Assembly (NCBI GenBank): GCA_910578505.1
Contig: CAJTPV010000021.1
Coordinates: forward strand, 1-54,066
Length of the DNA: 54,066 bases
Source of the DNA: an uncultured Oscillospiraceae bacterium
GTDB lineage: Bacteria; Bacillota; Clostridia; Oscillospirales; Oscillospiraceae
Direction: 5' to 3'
Part shown: piece after piece, positions 42,674 to 50,257 of the stretch
How the letters are laid out: every line of letters starts with the position of its first letter
Numbering within the stretch: the first letter of the stretch is position 1
Position numbers and translations under genes: made by a program
Notes under the pieces: model-generated
The model's input: only the letters and a program-made list of their open reading frames with translations
What the model was told of the DNA's origin: nothing
Database searches by the model: none

Positions 42674-44191
42674 ATGGTCGTCACCATCCGCTCCCTGGGG
42701 CTGCAAGGCGTCTCGGGGTATGAAGTATCAGTAGAATGCGTCCTCTCCGGCGGGCTGCCGGCCTTTGACGTGGTGGGGCTGCCGGACGCGGCGGTCAAGG
42801 AGTCACGGGAGCGGGTCCGGGCGGCGATCAAGGGGTGCGGAGCCAAATTCCCCGTCTCCCGCATCACCGTCAACCTGGCCCCCGCCGCCCTGCGGAAGGA
42901 GGGCACGGTCTACGACCTGCCGATCCTGCTGGGCATTCTGGCGGCCCAAGGGGACATCGAACCGCCGCCGGAGGCCGCGGCGTTTCTGGGGGAGCTGAGC
43001 CTCACCGGCGCGCTGCGGCCTGTCACCGGAACGCTGCCCATGGCCCTGGCCGCGGCCCGGGCGGGGGTGCGGGAGCTGTACGTCCCGGCGGAGAACGCCG
43101 CCGAGGCCACCCTGGCGGACGGCCTGACCGTCTACCCCGTGGAGGACGTCCGGCAGCTGCTGGCCCACCTGCGGGGGGAGCGGAAAATCCCCCGTGCGGT
43201 GGAGTGGACGCCGGAGGGCACGGCGGAGACGGGACCGGACTTCGCCGACGTCATGGGCCAGGAGAACGTCAAGCGGGCGCTGGAGGTAGCCGCCGCCGGT
43301 GGCCACAACATCCTGCTGGTGGGCTCCCCCGGCTCCGGCAAATCCATGCTGGCCCGGCGTCTGCCCTCCATCCTGCCGGATATGACCCGGCAGGAGGCCC
43401 TGGAGGCCACGGAGATCTGGTCCGTGGCAGGCAAAACGGACCCCCGCCGCCCCCTGCTCCAGCGCCGGCCCTTCCGCAGCCCCCACCACACCGCCTCCCC
43501 GGCGGCGCTGGCCGGCGGCGGCAGCTTCCCCAAGCCGGGGGAAATTTCCCTGGCCCACAACGGGGTGCTGTTTCTGGACGAGCTGCCGGAGTTCAGCAAG
43601 GACGCCATCGAGGTCCTGCGCCAGCCCATCGAGGACGGCGAGATCACCATCACCCGCGCCGCCGGCTCTGTCCGCATGCCCAGCCGCTTTATGCTGGTGT
43701 GCGCCATGAACCCCTGCCGCTGCGGCTGGCGGGGGCATCCGTCGGGCCGCTGCACCTGCTCGGACGCGGCGGTGGAGCGGTACGTCAGCCGCATCTCCGG
43801 CCCCATGCTGGACCGGATCGACCTGCATGTGGAGGTGCCGTCGGTGGAGTTTGAGGCCATGCGGCGCAAGCAGTCGCCGGAGCCGTCGGCGGCGGTGAAG
43901 GAGCGGGTGAACGCGGCGCGGGCGCGGCAGGCCGAGCGTCTGGCCGGCGCCGGCATCGCCTGCAACGCCCATATGACCGCGCCCATGCTGGGCAAATTCT
44001 GCGTCCTGGACGACGGGGGGGAGAAGGTGCTGCAGGCCGCTTTCAGGCGCATGGGGCTGACCGGCCGCAGCCACGACCGGATCTTGCGGGTGGCGCGGAC
44101 CATCGCCGACCTGGACGGGGCGGAGCGGATCTCCGCCGCCCATCTGGCGGAGGCCATCCAGTACCGGAATGCGGATATTCTGCAGCGGTGA
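42674..44191 (+). CDS. YifB/ComM-family Mg-chelatase-like AAA+ ATPase
   Basis: 505 residues. The N-terminal domain shows VVGLPDAAVKESRERVRAA and RITVNLAPAALRKEG. Walker A GSPGSGKS lies at about 218-225, and Walker B with arginine-finger region VLFLDELPEFSKDAIEVLRQP. A zinc-type CGWRGHPSGRCTC loop is at about 350-365, followed by the Mg-chelatase C-terminal domain. ComM orthologues act as hexameric helicases that promote branch migration during natural transformation; in Firmicutes the role is less clear. It has its own promoter and is followed by prmA after 21 nt. Confidence 0.93.
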   Translation: MVVTIRSLGLQGVSGYEVSVECVLSGGLPAFDVVGLPDAAVKESRERVRAAIKGCGAKFPVSRITVNLAPAALRKEGTVYDLPILLGILAAQGDIEPPPEAAAFLGELSLTGALRPVTGTLPMALAAARAGVRELYVPAENAAEATLADGLTVYPVEDVRQLLAHLRGERKIPRAVEWTPEGTAETGPDFADVMGQENVKRALEVAAAGGHNILLVGSPGSGKSMLARRLPSILPDMTRQEALEATEIWSVAGKTDPRRPLLQRRPFRSPHHTASPAALAGGGSFPKPGEISLAHNGVLFLDELPEFSKDAIEVLRQPIEDGEITITRAAGSVRMPSRFMLVCAMNPCRCGWRGHPSGRCTCSDAAVERYVSRISGPMLDRIDLHVEVPSVEFEAMRRKQSPEPSAAVKERVNAARARQAERLAGAGIACNAHMTAPMLGKFCVLDDGGEKVLQAAFRRMGLTGRSHDRILRVARTIADLDGAERISAAHLAEAIQYRNADILQR

Positions 44192-44212
44192 CGGAAAAAG
44201 GAGGAGACGGCT

Positions 44213-45169
44213 ATGAAATGGCTCGCTTTACACATCGACACATCCCCCGCCGGTCTGGAGCCGGTGGAGACCATGCTCAGCAGCCTGGGCATTGACGGGC
44301 TGGTGATTGAGGACGAGGCGGATTTCCGCCGCTTTCTGGAGCAGAACCGGCAGTATTGGGACTATGTGGACGAGGCTCTGGACAAGGCGATGACGGGCAA
44401 GTGCCGGGTGACGTTCTATGTGGAGGAGAGCGAAAACGGCTTTGCCCAGGTGGCCGCCGTGCGCATAGCTCTGGCGGATTTGAAAAAGAAGCACCCGGAG
44501 GAATACGCCCCGCTGCTGATGACCATGGACGGCATCGAGGACGCGGACTGGGAGAACAACTGGAAGGCGTTCTACAAGCCTCTGGAGATCGGCGGACGCC
44601 TGATGGTGATTCCCGACTGGGAGGAGGCGGACTCCAGGGGCCGGGTGGCGCTGCGGCTGAATCCGGGGCTGGCCTTCGGCACCGGGAGCCACGCCACCAC
44701 CCGCCTGTGCCTGACGGAGCTGGAAAAGTATGTGCGCCGGGGGATGAAAATGCTGGACCTGGGCTGCGGCAGCGGGATCTTGTCCATTGCGGCGCTGCTG
44801 CTGGGGGCGGAGAGCGCCATGGCCTGCGACGTGGACGAGAAGGCGGTGGACATTGCCTATGAAAACGCCGCCCTCAACGGCGTGGACCGGAGCCGGTACA
44901 CGGTGCTGGCCGGGGACGTGCTGGGCGACAGCGGGTTCCAGAAGGAGCTGGGCAGCGGATACGACGTGGTGGCGGCCAACATCGTGGCCGACGTGATCAT
45001 CGCCCTGGCCCCCAACGTCCACCACCTGATCAAGAAGGAGGGGGTCTTTATCTGCTCCGGCATCATCGATACCCGTGCGGAGGAGGTGCGCAGCGCGCTG
45101 GAGGACAGCGGCCTGCTGGTTCTGGAGGCCAATGCGCTGGAGGGCTGGTACTGCTTTGTCTGCCGGTAG
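44213..45169 (+). CDS. prmA: Ribosomal protein L11 methyltransferase
   Basis: 318 residues, as expected for PrmA. The N-terminal substrate-recognition domain begins MKWLALHIDTSPAG and contains DADWENNWKAFYKP. The methyltransferase domain carries NPGLAFGTGSHATTRLCL, the SAM motif LDLGCGSGILSIAA and the NIVADVI motif typical of PrmA. It trimethylates lysines and the N-terminus of L11. AAGGAGG precedes the ATG. It ends before a terminator shared with convergent ychF. Confidence 0.94.
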   Translation: MKWLALHIDTSPAGLEPVETMLSSLGIDGLVIEDEADFRRFLEQNRQYWDYVDEALDKAMTGKCRVTFYVEESENGFAQVAAVRIALADLKKKHPEEYAPLLMTMDGIEDADWENNWKAFYKPLEIGGRLMVIPDWEEADSRGRVALRLNPGLAFGTGSHATTRLCLTELEKYVRRGMKMLDLGCGSGILSIAALLLGAESAMACDVDEKAVDIAYENAALNGVDRSRYTVLAGDVLGDSGFQKELGSGYDVVAANIVADVIIALAPNVHHLIKKEGVFICSGIIDTRAEEVRSALEDSGLLVLEANALEGWYCFVCR

Positions 45170-45206
45170 CGGGCATAGAGCCGCAAGACAGGGACAAAAC
45201 GTCAAA

Positions 45207-45236
45207 GGGGGCTGCCGCTCGATAACGGCAGCCCCC
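45207..45236 (+). terminator. Hairpin between prmA and ychF
   Basis: GGGGGCTGCCG (45207-45217) pairs perfectly with CGGCAGCCCCC (45226-45236). No strong T-run; it serves two convergent genes. Confidence 0.6.
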
Positions 45237-45271
45237 TGGTCCTATCAAGGCTTCCATGGGGAAATTTTCCC

Positions 45272-46363
45272 CTACACATTAAACCGGAACAGAATGATAT
45301 CCCCGTCCCGGACGACATACTCCTTGCCCTCGGAGCGGATCATCCCCTTTTCTCTGGCCGCGGCCATGGACCCCGCCTGCATCAGGTCGTCATAGGCGAT
45401 GACCTCGGCCCGGATAAAGCCCCGCTCAAAGTCGGAGTGGATTTTTCCCGCGGCCTGGGGCGCTTTGGTGCCCTTGGAGATGGTCCACGCCCGGCACTCG
45501 TCCTCACCGCTGGTCAGGTAGGAGATCAGACCCAGCAGGGTATAGCTGGCCCGGATCAGCCGGTCCAAACCGCTCTCTGCCACCCCCAGGTCCTCCAGGA
45601 ACATGGCCTTTTCGTTGCCCTCCAGCTGCGCGATCTCCGCCTCCAGCTTCGCACAAACCGGAATCACCTGGGCGCCCTCGGCCTGGGCCCTGGCCTCCAC
45701 CTGCTGGTAGTAGGGGGCGTCCCGGTACCCGGCAAAGCCGTCCTCGTCCAGATTGGCGGCGTAGATGACGGGCTTCAGCGTCAGCAGGTCGCTGGTCTCG
45801 ATGACCGCCCGCTCGTCCTCGCCGCATGCGTAGGAGCGGGCGGGCTTGCCGTCGTTGAGCCAGGCCAGCAGGCCCGCGAAGATCTCCGCCTCCCGGAGGA
45901 ACTTCTTGTCGCCCTTGCCCGCCTTTTTGGCCTTGTCGATCCTGCGCTCCACCATCTCCGCGTCGGCCATCACCAGCTCCAGGTCGATGATGTCCATATC
46001 CCGGACCGGGTCCGCGCCGCCCTCCACATGGATCACGTTCTCATCGTCAAAGCACCGCACCACGTGGACAATGGCGTGGGTCTCCCGGATATTGGACAAA
46101 AACTTGTTTCCCAGCCCCTCGCCCCTGCTGGCCCCCTTGACCAGCCCCGCGATATCCACGAACTCGATCACGGCGGGGGTGGTTTTTTTCGGGTGATACA
46201 TCTCGCTGAGCTTGTCCAGCCGGGCGTCCGGCACGGCCACCACGCCCACGTTGGGGTCGATGGTGCAGAAGGGATAGTTGGCGCTCTCGGCGCCAGCGTT
46301 GGTAATCGCGTTGAAAAGAGTGGATTTGCCCACATTGGGCAACCCGACGATTCCGAGCTTCAT
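45272..46363 (-). CDS. ychF: Redox-regulated ATPase/GTPase YchF (OLA1 family)
   Basis: 363 residues from the internal ATG at 46363, preceded by AGGAGGAAC; the 27-residue upstream extension is rejected. The P-loop GLPNVGKS is at 7-14, the switch region VDIAGLVKGASRGEGLGNKFL follows, and the base-recognition motif is NLDED. These are the YchF variant motifs that favour ATP over GTP. A C-terminal TGS domain is present (CRAWTISKGTKAPQAAGKIHSDFERGFIRAEVI). It is a universally conserved ribosome-associated protein, implicated in oxidative stress. It is transcribed from its own promoter (46489-46517). Confidence 0.97.
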   Translation of the reverse strand: MKLGIVGLPNVGKSTLFNAITNAGAESANYPFCTIDPNVGVVAVPDARLDKLSEMYHPKKTTPAVIEFVDIAGLVKGASRGEGLGNKFLSNIRETHAIVHVVRCFDDENVIHVEGGADPVRDMDIIDLELVMADAEMVERRIDKAKKAGKGDKKFLREAEIFAGLLAWLNDGKPARSYACGEDERAVIETSDLLTLKPVIYAANLDEDGFAGYRDAPYYQQVEARAQAEGAQVIPVCAKLEAEIAQLEGNEKAMFLEDLGVAESGLDRLIRASYTLLGLISYLTSGEDECRAWTISKGTKAPQAAGKIHSDFERGFIRAEVIAYDDLMQAGSMAAAREKGMIRSEGKEYVVRDGDIILFRFNV

Positions 46364-46488
46364 GACTTTTGTTCCTCCTGATTTTTCAAGGGTTTCCGGC
46401 GTTTGCATGGTGTCTGCCGCACCATTGCTGCACCACTTTGGCATGTAGACAAATGAAGAAAGCGCTCCTTCATTTTCTTCCTGCCCCT

Positions 46489-46517
46489 ATTCTACCCCTT
46501 CCCCCGCTCTTTTTCAA
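46489..46517 (-). promoter_or_regulatory. Promoter of ychF
   Basis: Minus strand TTGAAA, 17-bp spacer, TAGAAT, about 125 bp upstream of the ATG. The rest of the gap 46364-46674 holds the divergent promoter below and no gene. Confidence 0.65.
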
Positions 46518-46615
46518 CCCGTTTATCCGCCTTTCCGCCATCGATTCGCCAGTTGGCTGCGGAGGGGAACGACGGGCGGGAAACTTCCGCCGCAGTTTTG
46601 ATTTTCCTCTGCTTC

Positions 46616-46644
46616 TTGACGGACAGCGGGATCTATGGTATATA
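46616..46644 (+). promoter_or_regulatory. Promoter of the acyltransferase-like / NUDIX pair
   Basis: TTGACG (46616-46621), 17-bp spacer, TATATA (46639-46644). Confidence 0.65.
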
Positions 46645-46674
46645 AAGGGACATCACCAAGGAGGGACGAATGCT

Positions 46675-47364
46675 ATGAACCGCCGCCGCTTTGACATCCT
46701 GGACGCCTGGCGCAGCCTGGCCATCGTACTGATGCTGGTCTACCACTTCCTCTTTGACCTGTACATCTTCGGCGTCATGACCCCGGAGCAGCTCTTCAGC
46801 ACGCCGCTGAACCTGCTGCAGAAATTCATCTGCTGCAGCTTCATTCTCCTGGCCGGGATGTCCGCCAGATTCTCCCGCAGCAACCTGCGCCGCGCTCTGA
46901 CCGTTCTGCTGGCGGGAGCCGCTGTGGAGATCGGCGCGGCGGTGGGCGGGCAGACCATCCGCTTCGGCATCCTGATGTTTCTGGGCGTGTCCATGCTCCT
47001 CTACCACTTCGCGGGCAAATGGCTGCAAAAAATCCCCGGCCCCCTTCTCGCGGCCGGGTGCGGCGTACTGTTCCCGCTGACAAAGTGGTGGACCGGCCGG
47101 ACGCCGGTATCCGTCCGCTGGCTCTATCCTGTCGGTTTTTTATCGCCGGGATTCTACAGTGCGGACTATTTTCCGCTGTTTCCCTGGCTTTTTCTCTTCC
47201 TGTTCGGCGCCGTATTGGGGGGCCGGTGTCTGGAGCGGCGGCAGAGCCGTCTGCTCTCGGCCAGGCTGCCCGCCGCCGTTACCTGGCTGGGGCGGCACAG
47301 CCTGCTGGTCTATGTGCTCCATCAGCCCATACTATTCGGCATCAGCTATTTGATTTGGGGGTAA
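46675..47364 (+). CDS. DUF1624 / heparan-alpha-glucosaminide N-acetyltransferase-like membrane protein
   Basis: 229 residues from ATG 46675, with AAGGAGGG at 46658-46665. About six to seven membrane helices are present, starting with FDILDAWRSLAIVLMLVYHFLFDL, whose DxxRxxAIxxMxxYH pattern is the acyltransferase signature of the HGSNAT/DUF1624 family. Conserved segments RFGILMFLGVSMLLYHF and LGRHSLLVYVLHQPILF support this. The family moves acyl groups across the membrane onto glycans; the acceptor here is unknown. It is one of the smaller members. Five bases separate it from the NUDIX gene, so they are co-transcribed. Confidence 0.8.
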   Translation: MNRRRFDILDAWRSLAIVLMLVYHFLFDLYIFGVMTPEQLFSTPLNLLQKFICCSFILLAGMSARFSRSNLRRALTVLLAGAAVEIGAAVGGQTIRFGILMFLGVSMLLYHFAGKWLQKIPGPLLAAGCGVLFPLTKWWTGRTPVSVRWLYPVGFLSPGFYSADYFPLFPWLFLFLFGAVLGGRCLERRQSRLLSARLPAAVTWLGRHSLLVYVLHQPILFGISYLIWG

Positions 47365-47368
47365 TGCG

Positions 47369-47842
47369 ATGTTCAACTGCACCTTATGCTACATTGAGAA
47401 CGACCGGGGGGAGTATCTGATGCTCCACCGGGTCAAGAAAAAGAACGACGTCAACCACGACAAATGGATTGGCGTGGGCGGCAAGTTCGAGGACGGCGAG
47501 AGCCCTGAGGACTGCCTCCTCCGGGAGGTCCGGGAGGAGACGGGTCTGACCCTGACCCGCTACCGCTTCCGGGCGGTGGTCACCTTTGTGGCCGAAGGGT
47601 ATGAGACGGAGTATATGCACCTCTTCACCGCCGACGGCTACACCGGCACGCTGTCCGACTGCGACGAGGGCGACCTGGAGTGGGTGCCCAAGGGCAAGGT
47701 CGGCAGCCTGCCCATCTGGGAGGGAGACAAGCTGTTTTTCCGGCTGATTGAAGCGCCGGACAGCCCGTTCTTTTCTCTGAAACTGGTGTACAAAGGGGAC
47801 AGCCTGGTACAGGCGGTGCTGGACGGCAAAGAGCTGACATAG
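47369..47842 (+). CDS. NUDIX hydrolase (8-oxo-dGTP diphosphatase-like)
   Basis: 157 residues. The Nudix box is complete: GGKFEDGESPEDCLLREVREETGL begins at about residue 37 in the order G...E...REVREETG (the last 20 residues hold the catalytic Glu pairs). The segment DKWIGVGGKFE is typical of MutT/NudG-like proteins that sanitise oxidised nucleotides; other nucleoside diphosphate derivatives are possible. The protein is a single soluble domain of standard size. It shares the promoter at 46616 with the membrane protein upstream, though no functional link is obvious. A perfect terminator starts right after the stop. Confidence 0.9.
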   Translation: MFNCTLCYIENDRGEYLMLHRVKKKNDVNHDKWIGVGGKFEDGESPEDCLLREVREETGLTLTRYRFRAVVTFVAEGYETEYMHLFTADGYTGTLSDCDEGDLEWVPKGKVGSLPIWEGDKLFFRLIEAPDSPFFSLKLVYKGDSLVQAVLDGKELT

Positions 47843-47875
47843 AGAGACGGCCAGGCAAACCGCCTGGCCGTCTCT
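47843..47875 (+). terminator. Bidirectional hairpin after the NUDIX gene
   Basis: AGAGACGGCCAGGC (47843-47856) pairs perfectly with GCCTGGCCGTCTCT (47862-47875), loop of 5, between convergent genes. Confidence 0.75.
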
Positions 47876-47899
47876 CCATGCCGCATCAGGCCGGGACAG

Positions 47900-48733
47900 T
47901 CAAAATTCGATCTCCATCCCGTCATAGGCCGCCAGGATGCCCCGCCCGGCCCCCCAGGCGGCCAGCTGGTCATGGGTCATCTCCCCGTTATGACTGAAAT
48001 GGTTGATGACCTTGACGGTCCGGTCATGGACGCACCCCTGGGCGGTCAGTCTCTCCAGCAGGATCTCCACATCGGGCAGACCCATGTGGTACGCCGGGAC
48101 GGATTTGGTCCCCATTGTCGCGTCCAGGCTGACCAGATCATATCGCGCCTCTGTCAACAGCTTCCAGGCCGCCGGGGAGAGATCGCGGCCAGTGTCGTGG
48201 CCGTACAGCACGGTTTTGCCGTCCTTTCTGCAGATATAGATCAGGCACTCCTCCCGCTTGTCGTGGTCGGCGGGAACGGCTGTGATCTCCCAGCCGCCGG
48301 CGTGGAGGACATCGCCGCCGCGGGTCACGTGGAAATGGACGGCATCGTCTATGGGATGGGGCTTGAAGCGGTCGATCAGGATATGCTCATAAAACGCCTT
48401 CTCGACCGCCGCATTCCCATAGACGTCCAGCACCCCCTCCGCGCCGTGGCCAAAGTGCTCGTGCCGGTGGATCAGGTCGGTAGGAAACCAGTGGTCCATG
48501 TGGCTGTGGGTGACCAGCAGGGTGTGGATGCCGCCCAGATCCAGGCCGTGCCGCAGCGCATGGCCGTACGTGTCCGGCGGGAAATCGATGAGCAGGCCGC
48601 CGTCCAAAAGGGCCTGGGTCCGTGTGCGCAGGTTCCGTCCGCCCGCCTGGCGGGCATGGGTGCAGACGGGGCAGGAGCAGAACAGTCCCGGCCATCCCTC
48701 CGCCGCGGACGTGCCCATATACAGGATCTTCAT
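47900..48733 (-). CDS. MBL-fold metallo-hydrolase (PhnP-like)
   Basis: 277 residues from ATG 48733; AAAGGAGA lies 9-11 nt upstream. An ATG three codons earlier is too close to that site, and the long upstream extension overlaps the GH32 gene. The metal site is THSHMDHW, with further ligands in AVPADHDK, LYGHDTG and INHFSHNG. An N-terminal CSCPVCTHAR Cys cluster resembles the structural zinc site of PhnP/RNase-Z-like phosphodiesterases. It may act on cyclic phosphates or phosphodiesters. It follows the sucrose genes by 41 nt and may be transcribed with them. Confidence 0.88.
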   Translation of the reverse strand: MKILYMGTSAAEGWPGLFCSCPVCTHARQAGGRNLRTRTQALLDGGLLIDFPPDTYGHALRHGLDLGGIHTLLVTHSHMDHWFPTDLIHRHEHFGHGAEGVLDVYGNAAVEKAFYEHILIDRFKPHPIDDAVHFHVTRGGDVLHAGGWEITAVPADHDKREECLIYICRKDGKTVLYGHDTGRDLSPAAWKLLTEARYDLVSLDATMGTKSVPAYHMGLPDVEILLERLTAQGCVHDRTVKVINHFSHNGEMTHDQLAAWGAGRGILAAYDGMEIEF

Positions 48734-48774
48734 GAAAAGCATTTCTCCTTTACATCTTTTGTTGCATCTGTCCT

Positions 48775-50190
48775 CTATGGCAAAACCGGCTTCTCTATCT
48801 GTAAAGGCCGCAGACTGTCCACCACCGCGCGGCCCTGCCCGCGAAGGGTCAGCGTCCGGGAATCGCTCTCCGGGTACCACCGGGTGGACAGAACAGCCTC
48901 GCCGTCATTGACAAAGATCTCCAACGCGCTGGTATCCGCCAGAATGCGCAGGTTCCGCAGCGGGCCGGCCGGCGCGGTGCGCCTCTCCCGTCCCCAGCCG
49001 CCCTCCCGGACGGTCAGGGTCAGCGCTCCGTCCGCCGCCCGCAGGGATACGCCGGAGAGGTCCAGGGACAGCGGGCCCTCACAGGTGACTCGGATGTCGG
49101 CGGCTGGGGGCAGATCTGTGGTGCTGCTCCCCCCAAAGGGGAATCCATAGCGGGATGTCCGCAGCGCCTCCAGCTCCTGCACAGGGGTCAGGAGCAGCCG
49201 CCCGTCCCGGCAGGTCACCTCACGGGGCACGGTGAGGCAGTGCTGCCACCCCTGGGCGGCGGTGGGGTTGGAATAGTCCGCGTCAGGCATGCCCATCCAG
49301 CCGATGAGCAGACGCCGCCTGCCGTCCGAGAAGGTCTGGGGCGCGTAGAAGTCAAAGCCAAAGTCCAGGGGCACAAAGTCGCCCAGGGAGTATTTCCCCC
49401 GGAAGTCGCCGGAGAGGGGGAAGTATCCGGCGGTATAGACATTCTCAAAGCCGGGGCCGTCCTTCGGCGCGCCCTGGGGCGAAACCAGCAGAAAATACCG
49501 CCCGTCCAGCTCGAACAGGTCCGGGCATTCCCACATATAGCCAAAGGGCTCCGGCGTGCGCAGGGTGTTGATGTGCTCCCAGTGAAATTTGTCCTCCGAC
49601 GAAAACACCAGCGCCTCCCCCTGGTCCCCGGCAGTCCGCGCGCCCAGGAGCATATAGTACCTGCCGTCCTGCTTCCACACCTTCGGGTCCCGCACATGGC
49701 GGCTCAATCCGGGGGGATAGTCCCCGCTGCCCATCAGCCGCCGCTTCCAGCCCAGATGGACGCCGTCCGGCGAATAGGCCACAGCGGTGCTCTGTTCCCG
49801 GCCGGTCAGGACGAAGTCGTGATCGCCGGAATGCTTGACGTTGCCGGTGTAGTACAGATACAGCCCGTCCTCCCCGCAGAGGGCCGAGCCGGAATACGCG
49901 CCGTGGGCGTCATAGGTCTCATCGCTGTAGAGCATCACCGGGCACTGCTCCCAGGCCAGCAGGTCGCGGGATCGATAGTGGCCCCAGAATTTCACGCCGC
50001 CGTTGGCGTCAAAGGGGGAGTATTGATAAAAGACATGGTACTCCCCCCGGAAAAAGCAGAGGCCGTTGGGGTCGTTGAGCCAGCCCGCCGGCGGCATCAG
50101 ATGGAGCTGCAGCCCCCAGGGGCCCCGCGGGCGGGCGGCCTGTTCCGCCGCCGCCGTCAGCTTGATGAGGTCCTTTTGCAGAGCGTTCAT
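48775..50190 (-). CDS. GH32 sucrose-6-phosphate hydrolase
   Basis: 471 residues. The GH32 motifs are complete: WLNDPNG with nucleophile D40, RDPKVW (stabiliser D168) and WECPDLF with the acid/base E221. The N-terminal five-bladed propeller is followed by a C-terminal beta-sandwich ending in a typical EIFVNDGEAVLSTRWYP segment. There is no signal peptide, which fits an intracellular enzyme cleaving sucrose-6-phosphate to glucose-6-phosphate and fructose. Its place directly after a sucrose-type PTS gene supports that substrate; fructan or other beta-fructosides remain possible. GGAGAAG lies upstream of the ATG. An intercistronic stem-loop precedes the gene. Confidence 0.93.
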   Translation of the reverse strand: MNALQKDLIKLTAAAEQAARPRGPWGLQLHLMPPAGWLNDPNGLCFFRGEYHVFYQYSPFDANGGVKFWGHYRSRDLLAWEQCPVMLYSDETYDAHGAYSGSALCGEDGLYLYYTGNVKHSGDHDFVLTGREQSTAVAYSPDGVHLGWKRRLMGSGDYPPGLSRHVRDPKVWKQDGRYYMLLGARTAGDQGEALVFSSEDKFHWEHINTLRTPEPFGYMWECPDLFELDGRYFLLVSPQGAPKDGPGFENVYTAGYFPLSGDFRGKYSLGDFVPLDFGFDFYAPQTFSDGRRRLLIGWMGMPDADYSNPTAAQGWQHCLTVPREVTCRDGRLLLTPVQELEALRTSRYGFPFGGSSTTDLPPAADIRVTCEGPLSLDLSGVSLRAADGALTLTVREGGWGRERRTAPAGPLRNLRILADTSALEIFVNDGEAVLSTRWYPESDSRTLTLRGQGRAVVDSLRPLQIEKPVLP

Positions 50191-50210
50191 GACGCTTCTC
50201 CTTTCCCCGT

Positions 50211-50242
50211 CCCGGCCCGCCGGACAGCTCCGGCGGACCGGG
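50211..50242 (-). other. Intercistronic stem-loop between the PTS and GH32 genes
   Basis: CCCGGCCCGCCGGA (50211-50224) pairs with TCCGGCGGACCGGG (50229-50242), 13 of 14 pairs. No T-run; it may tune mRNA stability or the relative amounts of transporter and hydrolase. Confidence 0.5.
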
Positions 50243-50257
50243 GTACTGGATATCCTA

